Assembly (NCBI RefSeq): GCF_002846205.1
Contig: NZ_PHKV01000003.1
Location: forward strand, 124,001 to 188,000
Length of the DNA: 64,000 nucleotides
Source of the DNA: Xanthomonas prunicola
GTDB lineage: Bacteria; Pseudomonadota; Gammaproteobacteria; Xanthomonadales; Xanthomonadaceae
Direction: 5' to 3'
Of this stretch, positions 8,606 through 18,121 are shown one piece after another. The translations under genes were made by a program, and so were the position numbers. The stretch's first letter is position 1. Every line of letters begins with the position of its first letter. Below the pieces are notes generated by a model. It was given only the letters and a program-made list of their open reading frames with translations. It had not been told where the DNA came from and searched no databases.

Positions 8606-11434
8606 GTGGATAATCTCCTAAAGCAGTTCGCGCAGTCATCGCAGCTCGCCGGCGGCAACGCCGCCTACATCGAGGATCTGTACGAGCAGTACCTCGTCGC
8701 CCCGGACAGTGTCGATCCGAAGTGGAAGAGCTACTTCGATGGTTTCGAAGGTCGCAGTGCCGGTGATGTCCCGCACTCGGCCGCCATCGCCCACATCCTC
8801 AGTGCTTCCAAGCAAGCTGCCAACGCCGGGACCGGTGCTGGCGCCAGTGACGAGCGCGAGCGCAATGTCGGCCGTCTGATCACTGCCTACCGTGCGCGCG
8901 GCCACCTCGGCGCGCAGCTCGACCCGCTGGGTCTGACCCCGCCGGTCAACCCGCCCGACCTGGACCTGCCGTTCCACAGCCTGTCGCAGGCCGACATGGA
9001 CAGCGAGTTCAGCACCGGCGGTGTCGGCGGCCAGCCGCGCATGAAGCTCAAGGATCTGCTGGCCCGCCTGAAGGCGACCTACGCCAGCAGCATCGGCGCA
9101 GAGTTCATGCACATCCAGGAATTCGACCAGCGCCAGTGGATCTACAAGCGCCTGGAAGATGCCGGCGGCAAGATCGCAGGCGATGCGGCCAGCCGCAAGC
9201 GCACCCTGGAGCGGCTCACCGCCGCCGAAGGCCTGGAGCGCTACCTGCACACCAAGTACGTCGGCCAGAAGCGCTTTTCGCTGGAAGGCGGCGATGCGCT
9301 GATTCCGATGATGGACGCGATCATTCGCCAGTCCGGCAACGATCAGGTCAAGGACATCGTGATCGGTATGGCCCACCGCGGCCGCCTCAACGTGCTGGTC
9401 AATACGCTGGGCAAGAACCCGCGCAAACTGTTCGACGAATTCGAAGGCAAGTTCGAGCACGCCCATGACGACCGCGCGCATACCGGCGACGTCAAGTACC
9501 ACATGGGTTTCTCGGCCGACATCGCCGTCGGCACCGACAAGCAGGTGCATCTGGCGCTGGCGTTCAACCCCTCGCACCTGGAAATCGTCGACCCGGTCGT
9601 GGTGGGCAGCGTGCGCTCGCGTCAGGAACGCTTCGGCGATGCCGAACGCAAGACCGTGCTGCCGATCCTGATCCACGGCGACGCCGCATTCGCCGGCCAG
9701 GGCGTGGTGATGGAGCTGTTCCAGATGTCGCAGGCGCGCGGTTTCGCGGTCGGCGGCACCGTGCACATCGTCATCAACAACCAGATCGGCTTCACCACCA
9801 GCACCCGCGACGACGCCCGCTCCACGCTGTACTGCACCGATGTGGCCAAGATGATCGGCGCGCCGGTCTTCCACGTGAACGGCGACGACCCGGACGCGGT
9901 GATCTTCGTGTCCAAGCTGGCCTACGAATTCCGCCAGCAGTTCAAGAAGGACGTGGTCATCGACCTGGTCTGCTACCGCCGTTGGGGCCATAACGAAGCC
10001 GACGAACCGGCAGCGACCCAGCCGGTGATGTACCAGACCATCCGCAAGCACAAGACCACCCGCGAGCTGTATGCCGCCAAGCTGGAAAGCGACGGCGTGC
10101 TGAGCGCCGACGAGGCCAAGGCGCTGGTGGACAGCTACCGCAACAAGCTGGATTCGGGCGAATACACCACCGAACTGGCCAAGCGCAAGCCGGACGAATT
10201 TGCCATCGATTGGTCCAAGTATCTGATCGGAACCGCTGCCGATCCGGTGGACACGCGCGTCAAGCGCGAGCAGCTGGACCGTCTGGCCAAGCTGATCACC
10301 ACGATCCCCGAAGGCGTCGAACTGCACGCTCGCGTGGCGAAGATCTACGAAGATCGCGTCAAGATGGCCGCCGGCGATCAGTTGGGCGACTGGGGCTTCG
10401 CCGAGAACCTGGCGTACGCCACGCTGCTGGCCGAAGGCCACAAGCTGCGCCTGGTCGGCCAGGACGCCGGCCGCGGCACGTTCTTCCACCGTCACGCGAT
10501 CCTGCATGACCAGAAGACCGACAATTACTACCTGCCGTTGCGCCAGCTGGTGCAGAACCCCGAAGACGCCACCGTGATCGATTCGCTGCTCAGCGAAGAA
10601 GCGGTGATGGGCTTCGAATACGGCTACTCCACCACCGACCCGAACGCGCTGTGCATTTGGGAAGCGCAGTTCGGCGACTTCGCCAATGGCGCGCAGGTGG
10701 TGATCGATCAGTTCATCGCCGCCGGCGAAGCCAAGTGGGGCCGCATCGCGGGCCTGTCGCTGTTCCTCCCGCATGGTTACGAAGGGCAAGGCCCGGAGCA
10801 CAGCTCCGCGCGCCTGGAGCGCTTCCTGCAGCTGTGCGCGCTGGAGAACATGCTGGTGTGCGTACCGACCACGCCGGCGCAGTGCTTCCACATGATCCGC
10901 CGGCAGATGCGCATGACCACCCGCAAGCCGCTGGTGGTGATGACGCCCAAGTCGCTGCTGCGCCACAAGCTGGCGGTATCGAGCCTGGAAGAATTGGCCG
11001 AAGGCGAGTTCCAGCATCTGATCCCGGACGCCAAGGCCGACGCGGCCAAGGTCAAGCGCGTCGTGCTGTGCTCGGGCAAGGTCTACTACGACTTGCTCGA
11101 AGACCAGAGCAAGCGTGGCCAGGACGACGTCGCCATCCTGCGCATCGAACAGCTGTATCCGTTCCCGCGTGCGCAGCTGGCCGCCGAATTGAAGGCCTAT
11201 GCCAACGCCACCGATGTGGTGTGGTGCCAGGAAGAACCGCAGAACCAGGGTGCGTGGTATCAGATCCGCCACCACCTCAACTTCTGCCTGGCCAGCGGTC
11301 AGAGCCTGCATTACGCCGGCCGCGCCCGTTCGCCCTCGCCTGCCGCCGGCCACATGGCCGACCACATCATCGAACAGCAGAAGCTGGTCGCCGATGCACT
11401 CCTCAATCCGTTCAACGACCAAGTCGCTGAATAA
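8606..11434 (+). CDS. sucA: 2-oxoglutarate dehydrogenase E1 component
   Basis: 942 residues (E. coli SucA 933). This is the thiamine-diphosphate-dependent E1 that decarboxylates 2-oxoglutarate and passes succinyl to the lipoyl group of SucB. The N-terminal peripheral-binding region has AYIEDLYEQYLVAPDSVDP; the ThDP region includes DIVIGMAHRGRLNVLVNTLG, GDAAFAGQGVV and VVIDLVCYRRWGHNEADEP; the C-terminal half has FLPHGYEGQGPEHSSARLER and EEPQNQGAWY. The GTG at 8606 gives the expected N-terminus; longer in-frame extensions run through the promoter and are rejected. First gene of sucA-sucB-lpd. Confidence 0.97.
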   Translation: MDNLLKQFAQSSQLAGGNAAYIEDLYEQYLVAPDSVDPKWKSYFDGFEGRSAGDVPHSAAIAHILSASKQAANAGTGAGASDERERNVGRLITAYRARGHLGAQLDPLGLTPPVNPPDLDLPFHSLSQADMDSEFSTGGVGGQPRMKLKDLLARLKATYASSIGAEFMHIQEFDQRQWIYKRLEDAGGKIAGDAASRKRTLERLTAAEGLERYLHTKYVGQKRFSLEGGDALIPMMDAIIRQSGNDQVKDIVIGMAHRGRLNVLVNTLGKNPRKLFDEFEGKFEHAHDDRAHTGDVKYHMGFSADIAVGTDKQVHLALAFNPSHLEIVDPVVVGSVRSRQERFGDAERKTVLPILIHGDAAFAGQGVVMELFQMSQARGFAVGGTVHIVINNQIGFTTSTRDDARSTLYCTDVAKMIGAPVFHVNGDDPDAVIFVSKLAYEFRQQFKKDVVIDLVCYRRWGHNEADEPAATQPVMYQTIRKHKTTRELYAAKLESDGVLSADEAKALVDSYRNKLDSGEYTTELAKRKPDEFAIDWSKYLIGTAADPVDTRVKREQLDRLAKLITTIPEGVELHARVAKIYEDRVKMAAGDQLGDWGFAENLAYATLLAEGHKLRLVGQDAGRGTFFHRHAILHDQKTDNYYLPLRQLVQNPEDATVIDSLLSEEAVMGFEYGYSTTDPNALCIWEAQFGDFANGAQVVIDQFIAAGEAKWGRIAGLSLFLPHGYEGQGPEHSSARLERFLQLCALENMLVCVPTTPAQCFHMIRRQMRMTTRKPLVVMTPKSLLRHKLAVSSLEELAEGEFQHLIPDAKADAAKVKRVVLCSGKVYYDLLEDQSKRGQDDVAILRIEQLYPFPRAQLAAELKAYANATDVVWCQEEPQNQGAWYQIRHHLNFCLASGQSLHYAGRARSPSPAAGHMADHIIEQQKLVADALLNPFNDQVAE

Positions 11435-11476
11435 CTCCTCTTCCCCAAAGAACGAAAACCCTAGGACGCTCCCCGA

Positions 11477-12676
11477 ATGGCCACCGAAGTCAAAGTTCCG
11501 GTACTGCCCGAATCCGTTTCCGACGCCACCATCGCCAGCTGGCACAAGAAGGCCGGTGAAGCGGTCAAGCGCGACGAGAATCTGGTCGACCTGGAAACCG
11601 ACAAGGTCGTGTTGGAAGTTCCTTCGCCGGTCGACGGCGTACTGAAGGAAATCAAGTTCGAAGCCGGCAGCACGGTCACCAGCAACCAGATCCTGGCGAT
11701 CATCGAAGAAGGCGCTGTGGCTGCGGCTGCACCGGCTGAAGAGAAGAAGGCCGCCGCACCGGCTGCTGCTGCAGCTCCGGCGCCGGCTGCCGCCGCTGCA
11801 CCGGCGCCTGCGTCCAAGTCCGCTGCCGATTCGCTGCCGCCGGGTGCGCGTTTCTCCGCGATCACCCAGGGCGTGGATCCGTCGCAGGTCGAAGGCACCG
11901 GCCGTCGTGGCGCGGTGACCAAGGAAGACATCGTCAACTTCGCCAAGGCCGGCGGCGTGGGCAAGGCCTCTGGCGCCCGCCCGGAAGAGCGCGTGCCGAT
12001 GACCCGCGTGCGCAAGACCATTGCCAAGCGCCTGATGGAGTCCAAGAACTCCACCGCGATGCTGACCACCTTCAACGAGGTCAACCTCGCCAAGGTGTCG
12101 GCCGCACGCAAGGAGCTGCAGGACGAGTTCCAGAAGGCGCACGGCATCAAGCTCGGTTTCATGAGCTTCTTCGTCAAGGCCGCCGCCAACGCGCTGCAGC
12201 GCTTCCCGCTGGTCAATGCCTCGATCGACGGCGACGACATCATCTATCACGGCTACAGCGATATCTCGATCGCCGTGTCCACCGACAAGGGCCTGGTCAC
12301 GCCGGTGCTGCGTAATGTCGAGCGCCAGTCGTTCGCCGACGTCGAACAGGGCATCGCCGACTACGCCGCCAAGGCCCGCGCCGGCAAGCTGGGTCTGGAC
12401 GATCTGCAGGGCGGCACCTTCACCATCACCAACGGCGGCACCTTCGGCTCGCTGCTGTCCACTCCGATCATCAACCCGCCGCAGAGCGCCATCCTGGGCA
12501 TGCACGCGATCAAGGAGCGTCCGATCGCCGAGAACGGCCAGGTCGTGATCGCCCCGATGATGTATCTGGCGCTGTCCTACGACCACCGCATCATCGACGG
12601 CAAGGACTCGGTGCAGTTCCTGGTCGACATCAAGAATCAGCTGGAAAACCCGGGCCGGATGTTGTTCGGTCTGTAA
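11477..12676 (+). CDS. sucB: dihydrolipoyllysine-residue succinyltransferase (E2 of the OGDH complex)
   Basis: 399 residues, the core-forming E2. Residues 1-77 form one lipoyl domain with the lipoylated lysine in [10 protein letters not shown] (Lys43). An Ala/Pro/Lys linker (about 80-117) precedes the peripheral subunit-binding domain ([20 protein letters not shown], then [12 protein letters not shown]). The catalytic acyltransferase domain carries [14 protein letters not shown], the [18 protein letters not shown] stretch and the active-site motif [11 protein letters not shown]. It lies 42 bases after sucA on the same strand and is surely co-transcribed. A strong hairpin begins 8 bases after its stop and may separate its expression from lpd. 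Confidence 0.97.
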   Translation: MATEVKVPVLPESVSDATIASWHKKAGEAVKRDENLVDLETDKVVLEVPSPVDGVLKEIKFEAGSTVTSNQILAIIEEGAVAAAAPAEEKKAAAPAAAAAPAPAAAAAPAPASKSAADSLPPGARFSAITQGVDPSQVEGTGRRGAVTKEDIVNFAKAGGVGKASGARPEERVPMTRVRKTIAKRLMESKNSTAMLTTFNEVNLAKVSAARKELQDEFQKAHGIKLGFMSFFVKAAANALQRFPLVNASIDGDDIIYHGYSDISIAVSTDKGLVTPVLRNVERQSFADVEQGIADYAAKARAGKLGLDDLQGGTFTITNGGTFGSLLSTPIINPPQSAILGMHAIKERPIAENGQVVIAPMMYLALSYDHRIIDGKDSVQFLVDIKNQLENPGRMLFGL

Positions 12677-12680
12677 GCCT

Positions 12681-12899
12681 TGCAGCCCCTCTCCCGTCGG
12701 GAGAGGGGTTGGGGGCGGCAGGCAAGCGTGTCCGGCTCAACAGTGATAAACGAGCCGCCGCGAGCCACGAAGCCGAACGATCGGCTGTTCACTTACTCCA
12801 TTTCGCAGTGGCTCGCTTTACATCGGGAATACCGGACAGGCGACCACAGCGCACCCTCATCCGGCGCTATGCGCCACCTTCTCCCAACGGGAGAAGGGA
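12681..12899 (+). repeat. intergenic repeat element with flanking CTCTCCC hairpins between sucB and lpd
   Basis: A left palindrome (CCCCTCTCCCG 12685-12695 with CGGGAGAGGGG 12697-12707, one base between) and a right one (CCTTCTCCC 12877-12885 with GGGAGAAGG 12889-12897) flank about 170 bases with no gene. Elements of the CTCTCCC...GGGAGAG type recur between genes in Xanthomonas and relatives (recollection). It sits inside what is normally a single operon, where it may act as a partial terminator or mRNA-stability element. Confidence 0.6.
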
Positions 12900-12918
12900 A
12901 AGGCAAAGGACTTTAGAA

Positions 12919-14355
12919 ATGGCTGAAAACTACGACGTCGTCGTCATCGGTGCCGGTCCGGCCGGTTATCACGCCGCCATCCGCGCGGCCCAGCTGGGCA
13001 TGAAGGTCGCCTGCATCGACGCGGCCCTGGGCAAGGACGGCAAGCCGGCACTGGGCGGTACCTGCCTGCGCGTGGGCTGCATCCCGTCCAAGGCGCTGCT
13101 GGATTCCTCGCGCCAGTTCTGGAACATGGGTCACCTGTTCGGCGACCACGGCATCAGCTTCAACGACGCCAAGATGGATGTGCCCACCATGATCGGCCGC
13201 AAGGACAAGATCGTGAAGCAGTTCACCGGCGGCATCGCGATGCTGTTCAAGGCCAACAAGATCACTCCGTACTACGGCTTCGGCCAGCTGCTGCCGGGCA
13301 ACATCGTCAAGGTCGCACAGCACGAAGGCGGCGAGATCGAGCTCAAGGGCACCAACGTGATCCTGGCGGCCGGTTCGGAATCGATCGAGCTGCCGTTCGC
13401 CAAGTTCGACGGCGACACCATCGTCGACAACGTCGGCGGCCTGGACTTCACCGCCGTGCCCAAGCGCCTGGCCGTCATCGGCGCGGGCGTGATCGGCCTG
13501 GAACTGGGCAGCGTGTGGAAGCGTCTGGGCGCCGAGGTCACCATCCTCGAAGCGTTGCCGGACTTCCTGGCGCTGGCCGATGCCGAAGTGGCCAAGACCG
13601 CGCTGAAGGAATTCAAGAAGCAGGGCCTGGATATCAAGCTGGGCGCCAAGGTCAGCAAGACCGAGATCACCGGCAGCGGCGATGCCAAGCAGGTGGTGCT
13701 CAGCTACACCGACAGCGCCGGCGGGCAGACCCTGACCGTGGACAAGCTGCTGGTGGCCGTGGGCCGCAAGGCCGCCACCAAGAACCTGCTGGCTGACGGC
13801 ACCGGCGTCAAGGTGACCGACCGCGGCCAGATCGAGGTCGATGGCCATTGCCATACCGGCGTCGACGGCGTGTGGGCCATCGGCGACTGCGTGCGCGGCC
13901 CGATGCTCGCGCACAAGGGCTTCGAGGAAGGCATCGCGGTGGCCGAGCTGATTGCTGGCCTGCCGGGCCACGTCAATTTCGACACCATTCCGTGGGTCAT
14001 CTACACCGAGCCGGAAATTGCCTGGGTCGGCAAGACCGAGCAGCAGCTCAAGGCCGAGGGCGTGGCATACAAGGCCGGCAGCTTCCCGTTCGCGGCGATC
14101 GGCCGTGCGGTGGCCATGGGCGAGCCGGCCGGCTTCGTCAAGGTGATCGCCGATGCCGAAACCGACCGTGTGCTGGGTATGCATCTGGTTGGCGTGGGCG
14201 TCTCCGAGTTGGTGCACGAAGGTGTGCTGACCATGGAATTCAATGGTTCCGCCGACGACCTGGCACGTATCTGCCATGCCCACCCGACCCTGTCCGAGGC
14301 GATCCACGACGCGGCCATGGCGGTGAGCAAGCGAGCGATCCACAAGGCGAACTGA
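12919..14355 (+). CDS. lpd: dihydrolipoyl dehydrogenase (E3)
   Basis: 478 residues. This FAD-dependent E3 reoxidises dihydrolipoyl groups of the 2-oxoglutarate (and possibly pyruvate) dehydrogenase complex using NAD. The FAD site is DVVVIGAGPAGYHAAIRAAQ; the redox disulfide is in GGTCLRVGCIPSKALLDSS; the NAD-binding fold shows LAVIGAGVIGLELGSVW; the C-terminal dimer interface has HAHPTLSEAIHDA, with the catalytic His-Glu pair. AAAGGA at 12905-12910 is well placed before the ATG; a longer frame upstream only reads through the repeat. Third gene after sucA and sucB. A clear terminator follows. Confidence 0.97.
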   Translation: MAENYDVVVIGAGPAGYHAAIRAAQLGMKVACIDAALGKDGKPALGGTCLRVGCIPSKALLDSSRQFWNMGHLFGDHGISFNDAKMDVPTMIGRKDKIVKQFTGGIAMLFKANKITPYYGFGQLLPGNIVKVAQHEGGEIELKGTNVILAAGSESIELPFAKFDGDTIVDNVGGLDFTAVPKRLAVIGAGVIGLELGSVWKRLGAEVTILEALPDFLALADAEVAKTALKEFKKQGLDIKLGAKVSKTEITGSGDAKQVVLSYTDSAGGQTLTVDKLLVAVGRKAATKNLLADGTGVKVTDRGQIEVDGHCHTGVDGVWAIGDCVRGPMLAHKGFEEGIAVAELIAGLPGHVNFDTIPWVIYTEPEIAWVGKTEQQLKAEGVAYKAGSFPFAAIGRAVAMGEPAGFVKVIADAETDRVLGMHLVGVGVSELVHEGVLTMEFNGSADDLARICHAHPTLSEAIHDAAMAVSKRAIHKAN

Positions 14356-14380
14356 GCCACCTCGGTGGTCAGCCGCTGTG

Positions 14381-14415
14381 GAAGGCTTCGTCTCGCGACG
14401 AAGCCTTCTTCGTTT
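14381..14415 (+). terminator. intrinsic terminator after lpd
   Basis: GAAGGCTTCGTC (14381-14392) pairs perfectly with GACGAAGCCTTC (14397-14408) around TCGC, followed by TTCGTTT. It ends the sucA-sucB-lpd transcript, 25 bases after the stop. Confidence 0.8.
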
Positions 14416-14434
14416 CCCAGTCAAGGAACCCGCC

Positions 14435-14608
14435 ATGGCAGTTCCACCACGCACCTCGCTTAGCGGCATCCTGTTCGTCGCCGCCGGCCTGATGTTCTTT
14501 GTCGCGGCCGTGATCGGCCGGCAGCTGGCAGTTGCCGGATGCGGCGTGATGTTTGTCGCGCTCGGCACCTTGTGGCTGCTGCGCACCAAAACCAACACCA
14601 ATACATAA
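14435..14608 (+). CDS. small two-helix membrane protein
   Basis: 57 residues with two predicted transmembrane helices (GILFVAAGLMFFVAAVIG and LAVAGCGVMFVALGTLWLL) and a short polar tail rich in Thr and Asn. AAGGAA lies 6 bases before the ATG at 14435, which supports real translation. It has no recognisable domain. It sits between the lpd terminator and the LOG-family gene, 55 bases upstream of the latter and on the same strand, so both may share a transcript. Similar small hypothetical proteins are common in Xanthomonadaceae; function unknown. Confidence 0.65.
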   Translation: MAVPPRTSLSGILFVAAGLMFFVAAVIGRQLAVAGCGVMFVALGTLWLLRTKTNTNT

Positions 14609-14663
14609 GAACGGACACCGACTGAAGGACCGACGTGTCGGTCGTATCGATGGAAAACGTGCA

Positions 14664-15257
14664 ATGAAATCAATTTGCGTCTATTGCGGCTCCAACGCCG
14701 GCAACAAACCCGCCTATGCCGAACGCGCCACCGCATTGGGCACGCGCATCGCCGCGCAAGGCCTGCGACTGGTCTACGGCGGTGGCAATGTCGGCCTGAT
14801 GGGCACGGTGGCCAACGCCGTACTCGCTGCAGGCGGCCAGGTCACTGGCGTGATCCCCAAGCAACTGGCGGACTGGGAAGTGGCCCACCGCGGCCTGACC
14901 GACCTGGAAATCGTCGGCTCGATGCATGAGCGCAAGATGCGCATGTTCGAGCTGTCCGATGCCTTCGTCGCCCTGCCCGGCGGCTTCGGCACCATGGAAG
15001 AGATCTTCGAAATGCTGACCTGGCGCCAACTCGGCATCGGCAACAAGCCGTGCGCGTTTCTGGACATCGAAGGTTTCTACGCACCGCTGATCGGCATGAT
15101 CGATCGCATGGTCGAAGAGCGTTTCCTGCATCCGGACCAGCGCACCGACCTGTGGTACGGCGCCGATATCGAGCAGATGCTCGAATGGATGCAGCACTAC
15201 ACCCCGGCGCAGGCGTCGAAGTGGATCGACGAGAAGCGCCGCTCCACCCTGGTGTAA
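14664..15257 (+). CDS. LOG family protein (nucleotide 5'-monophosphate phosphoribohydrolase)
   Basis: 197 residues of the TIGR00730/LONELY GUY family. The N-terminus SICVYCGSNAG, the loop VYGGGNVGLMG and the signature ALPGGFGTMEEIFE (PGGxGTxxE) are all intact; the two arginine/lysine positions in SMHERKMRM are also present. Family members release the free base from cytokinin nucleotides or related nucleoside monophosphates; some bacterial members act on AMP. In a plant-associated genus a cytokinin-activating role is possible but cannot be settled from sequence. The ATG at 14664 gives the canonical MKSICVYCGS start. Confidence 0.92.
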   Translation: MKSICVYCGSNAGNKPAYAERATALGTRIAAQGLRLVYGGGNVGLMGTVANAVLAAGGQVTGVIPKQLADWEVAHRGLTDLEIVGSMHERKMRMFELSDAFVALPGGFGTMEEIFEMLTWRQLGIGNKPCAFLDIEGFYAPLIGMIDRMVEERFLHPDQRTDLWYGADIEQMLEWMQHYTPAQASKWIDEKRRSTLV

Positions 15258-15523
15258 CCGAAGGCAGCCAAGACAAACGTCGTCTCACTGTGATTAGGCT
15301 GCATTGAAACGGCGCGACTGCCTGGCTGCCCGGCACACGATGCCAGCGGCAGCCGCGGTGCCGGCAAGCGTGATGCCGCGGTGGGCGCGTCACCCAGCCT
15401 CGCTACCCCACTGCGCAGGTGCTGCTGCACGACGGCGCACACATGGCGTTGTTTTGCCAGCTTGCAACGGCAGTCACGATGGCCGCAGCAACCTGCAACA
15501 CCGCCTCGCATAGAATGATGGCG

Positions 15524-16117
15524 ATGCTCGATACCCTCGCCGCTGACGCGCACCACAGCCTGGACATCAAGCACAGTCGCTTTCTGGCCCACGCTGCCAC
15601 ACTGGACACTCCGGCGCATGCGCTGGAGATCGTGCAGCGCGTGGCAGTGCCCGACGCGACGCACAACTGCTGGGCCTATCGGTTCGGGCAGGACTATCGC
15701 TCCAGCGACGACGGCGAGCCGAGTGGCACCGCCGGCCGGCCGATCCTGGCCGCCATCGACGGGCAGGGCTTAGACCGGGTGGTGGTCGTGGTCACGCGCT
15801 GGTATGGCGGCATCAAACTCGGTGCTGGCGGGCTGGTGCGTGCCTATGGCGGCGCGGCGGCCGAGTGCTTGCGGCTGGCGACACGGCAACCGTTGATCGC
15901 GTTGTCGTTAGTGCAGGTGCAGTGCCGGTTCGACGACCTGGGCCTGGTGCACGCAGCGCTGGCGGCCTTCCATGCCGACAAACTGGATGAACATTTCGAC
16001 GCCAACGGTGCTGCGTTGCGCGTGCAACTGCCTGCGGATCAGCTCGCCGGCTTGAAAACCCGCCTGTGCGACGCCACCCGCAATCGTGTCCATCTCTCAA
16101 CTCCGGAAGCCGCATGA
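15524..16117 (+). CDS. YigZ/IMPACT family protein
   Basis: 197 residues. The N-terminal IMPACT domain has KHSRFLAHAA, HNCWAYRFG, SSDDGEPSGTAGRPILAAI and VVVVTRWYGGIKLGAGGLVRAY, matching E. coli YigZ. A DUF1949-like ferredoxin-fold domain makes up the last 65 residues. The family is linked to translation or GCN1-type regulation in eukaryotes; the bacterial role is unclear. Three ATGs (15515, 15518, 15524) are possible, with no decisive ribosome-binding site; 15524 gives a start MLDTLAAD. The stop overlaps the next gene by 4 bases (ATGA), so the two are likely coupled. Confidence 0.88.
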   Translation: MLDTLAADAHHSLDIKHSRFLAHAATLDTPAHALEIVQRVAVPDATHNCWAYRFGQDYRSSDDGEPSGTAGRPILAAIDGQGLDRVVVVVTRWYGGIKLGAGGLVRAYGGAAAECLRLATRQPLIALSLVQVQCRFDDLGLVHAALAAFHADKLDEHFDANGAALRVQLPADQLAGLKTRLCDATRNRVHLSTPEAA

Positions 16118-17883
16118 CCCAGCCAGCCGCTGCACGTCCCAACCCGTTGCGGAAGCTGGGCAGCCTGCGCACCTTGTGGCCGTTCATCCAACGCCAGCGC
16201 GGCCTGTTCGTTGCCTGGATGGTCGCGCTGGCGATTTCCGCTGCCTCCACACTGAGCCTGCCGGCAGCGGTCAAGCGCATGATCGATCAAGGCTTTTCCG
16301 GCGACTCGCAGATCAACCAGGCGTTCTTGCTGCTGTTCGCAGTTTCGGTGGTGCTGGCGGTGGCGACCGCTGCCCGCTTCTATTTCGTCGCCCTCCTGGG
16401 CGAAAAAGTCGTCGCCGACCTGCGTGGCCGGCTGTATGCACACCTGATCGGCCTGGATGCCGGATTTCATGACCGCAGCCGCAGCGGCGAACTGGTGTCG
16501 CGCTTGTCGGCCGACAGCGAATTGCTGCGTGGGCTGATCGGCAGCACCATGTCGGTGGCCTTGCGGAGCGTGGCCACGGTGATTGGCAGCGTGGTGATGC
16601 TGTTCGTCACCAGCCCGCGTCTGGCCGGCTTCACCTTGATCGGCATCCCGCTGGCGGTGCTGCCGATCGTGCTGGGTGCGCGCCGCCTGCAAAAGATTTC
16701 GCGCGCAAGCCAGGACCGCGTGGCTGATGCCAACACGCTGGCGGCCGAAACCCTGGGTGCAGTGCGCACCGTGCAGGCGCATGCGCGCGAGCGTTACGAA
16801 AGCCAGCGTTTCAGTACCGCACTGTTGACCGCCATCGACACCGCGAAGGTGCGCATCCGCACCCAGGCCACCGTGACCGCAGTGGCGATCATGCTGATCT
16901 TCGGTGCGATCGTCGCGGTGTTGTGGTTGGGCGCGCACGATGTGGTGTCCGGCCGCATGACGCCCGGCACGCTGGGCCAATTCGTGTTGTATGCACTGAT
17001 CGGTGGCGGTTCGGTCGGTGCGCTGGCCGAGGTCTGGAACGAGTTGCAGCGTGCCGCCGGCGGCATGGGCCGGGTGGGTGAATTGCTCGACGAACAACCG
17101 GCCATCGTGGCGCCGGCCACACCGCAGGCCTTGCCGCAGCCGCTGCGCGGCGCGATCCATTTCGACCAGGTGGTGTTCCATTACCCGCAGCGTCCGGACG
17201 CGCCGGCGCTGGATGGCTTCGATCTGCATGTCAGTCCCGGCGAAACCGTGGCGTTGGTCGGTCCGTCCGGGGCGGGCAAGAGCACGGTGCTGTCGATGCT
17301 GCTGCGCTTCCACGACCCGGTCAGCGGCAAGGTGCGCATCGACGACATCGACCTGCGCGACACTGACCCGGTACTGCTGCGCGAACGCATCGCCCTAGTA
17401 CCGCAGCAACCCACCCTATTTGCCGCCAGCGCCGCCGACAACATCCGCTACGGGCGCCTGCAAGCCAGCGATGCCGAGGTGGAAGCGGCCGCCGCCGCCG
17501 CCGAAGCCGATGTCTTCATCCGCGCCCTGCCCCAGGGCTACGCCAGCGAACTGGGCGAGCGCGGCACGCGTCTGTCCGGCGGCCAGCAGCAACGCGTGGC
17601 AATTGCGCGTGCGCTGCTCAAGGACGCGCCGATCCTGCTGCTGGACGAAGCCACCAGCGCGCTCGATGCCCAGAGCGAGCGGGCCGTGCAACAGGCGCTG
17701 GATCGGCTGATGGAAGGCCGCACCACGCTGGTCATCGCGCACCGCCTGGCCACCGTGCTCAAGGCCGACCGCATCGTGGTGATGGATGCCGGCCGCATCG
17801 TCGCGCAGGGCACCCATGCCCAATTGATCGCCGAAGGCGGCCTGTACGCGGAATTGGCGCGGCTGCAGTTCATCGATCAATGA
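16114..17883 (+). CDS. ABC exporter, fused membrane and ATPase domains (MsbA/ABCB type)
   Basis: 589 residues, half-transporter expected to dimerise. Residues 1-320 are the six-helix exporter domain starting LRTLWPFIQRQRGLFVAWMV. The ATPase domain has an intact Walker A (GPSGAGKST, about 384-392), Q-loop (LVPQQPTLF), signature LSGGQQQRVAIARAL (from about 487), Walker B LLLDEATSALD (about 508-518) and H-loop IAHRLAT. The substrate is unknown; members move lipids, drugs or peptides. Its start overlaps the YigZ-family stop by 4 bases. It is a useful contrast with the degenerate ABC protein 1.2 kb downstream. Confidence 0.93.
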   Translation: MTQPAAARPNPLRKLGSLRTLWPFIQRQRGLFVAWMVALAISAASTLSLPAAVKRMIDQGFSGDSQINQAFLLLFAVSVVLAVATAARFYFVALLGEKVVADLRGRLYAHLIGLDAGFHDRSRSGELVSRLSADSELLRGLIGSTMSVALRSVATVIGSVVMLFVTSPRLAGFTLIGIPLAVLPIVLGARRLQKISRASQDRVADANTLAAETLGAVRTVQAHARERYESQRFSTALLTAIDTAKVRIRTQATVTAVAIMLIFGAIVAVLWLGAHDVVSGRMTPGTLGQFVLYALIGGGSVGALAEVWNELQRAAGGMGRVGELLDEQPAIVAPATPQALPQPLRGAIHFDQVVFHYPQRPDAPALDGFDLHVSPGETVALVGPSGAGKSTVLSMLLRFHDPVSGKVRIDDIDLRDTDPVLLRERIALVPQQPTLFAASAADNIRYGRLQASDAEVEAAAAAAEADVFIRALPQGYASELGERGTRLSGGQQQRVAIARALLKDAPILLLDEATSALDAQSERAVQQALDRLMEGRTTLVIAHRLATVLKADRIVVMDAGRIVAQGTHAQLIAEGGLYAELARLQFIDQ

Positions 17884-18121
17884 GGATTGCCTGACGCTGC
17901 GCCGCCAGCGATGGCACTTGAAGCAGCCAACAAAACGACTGCGCTCACCGCCACGCGGGCGCGGCCAGTGTTCGGCATCGGCATGCGTCACTCGTACCCT
18001 GCAGTTCCTGAGCGCCATCCACAGCCACTGGACGACTGTCGCTCGTCTTGTGAGCCACGCCCCCCCGTCTTGACTCACCGGCCACGCCGGCCGTGCGCTT
18101 CCACGCAATCCGATACGACCC

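Noticed and set aside
8636-12586. 1316-residue open frame antisense to sucA and sucB
   Set aside because: It lies fully opposite well-identified genes, has low-complexity His/Gln/Arg-rich composition and no domain. Long antisense frames are expected in GC-rich coding DNA.
12913-14736. 607-residue frame antisense to lpd
   Set aside because: Shadow of the lpd codon pattern; no recognisable motif.
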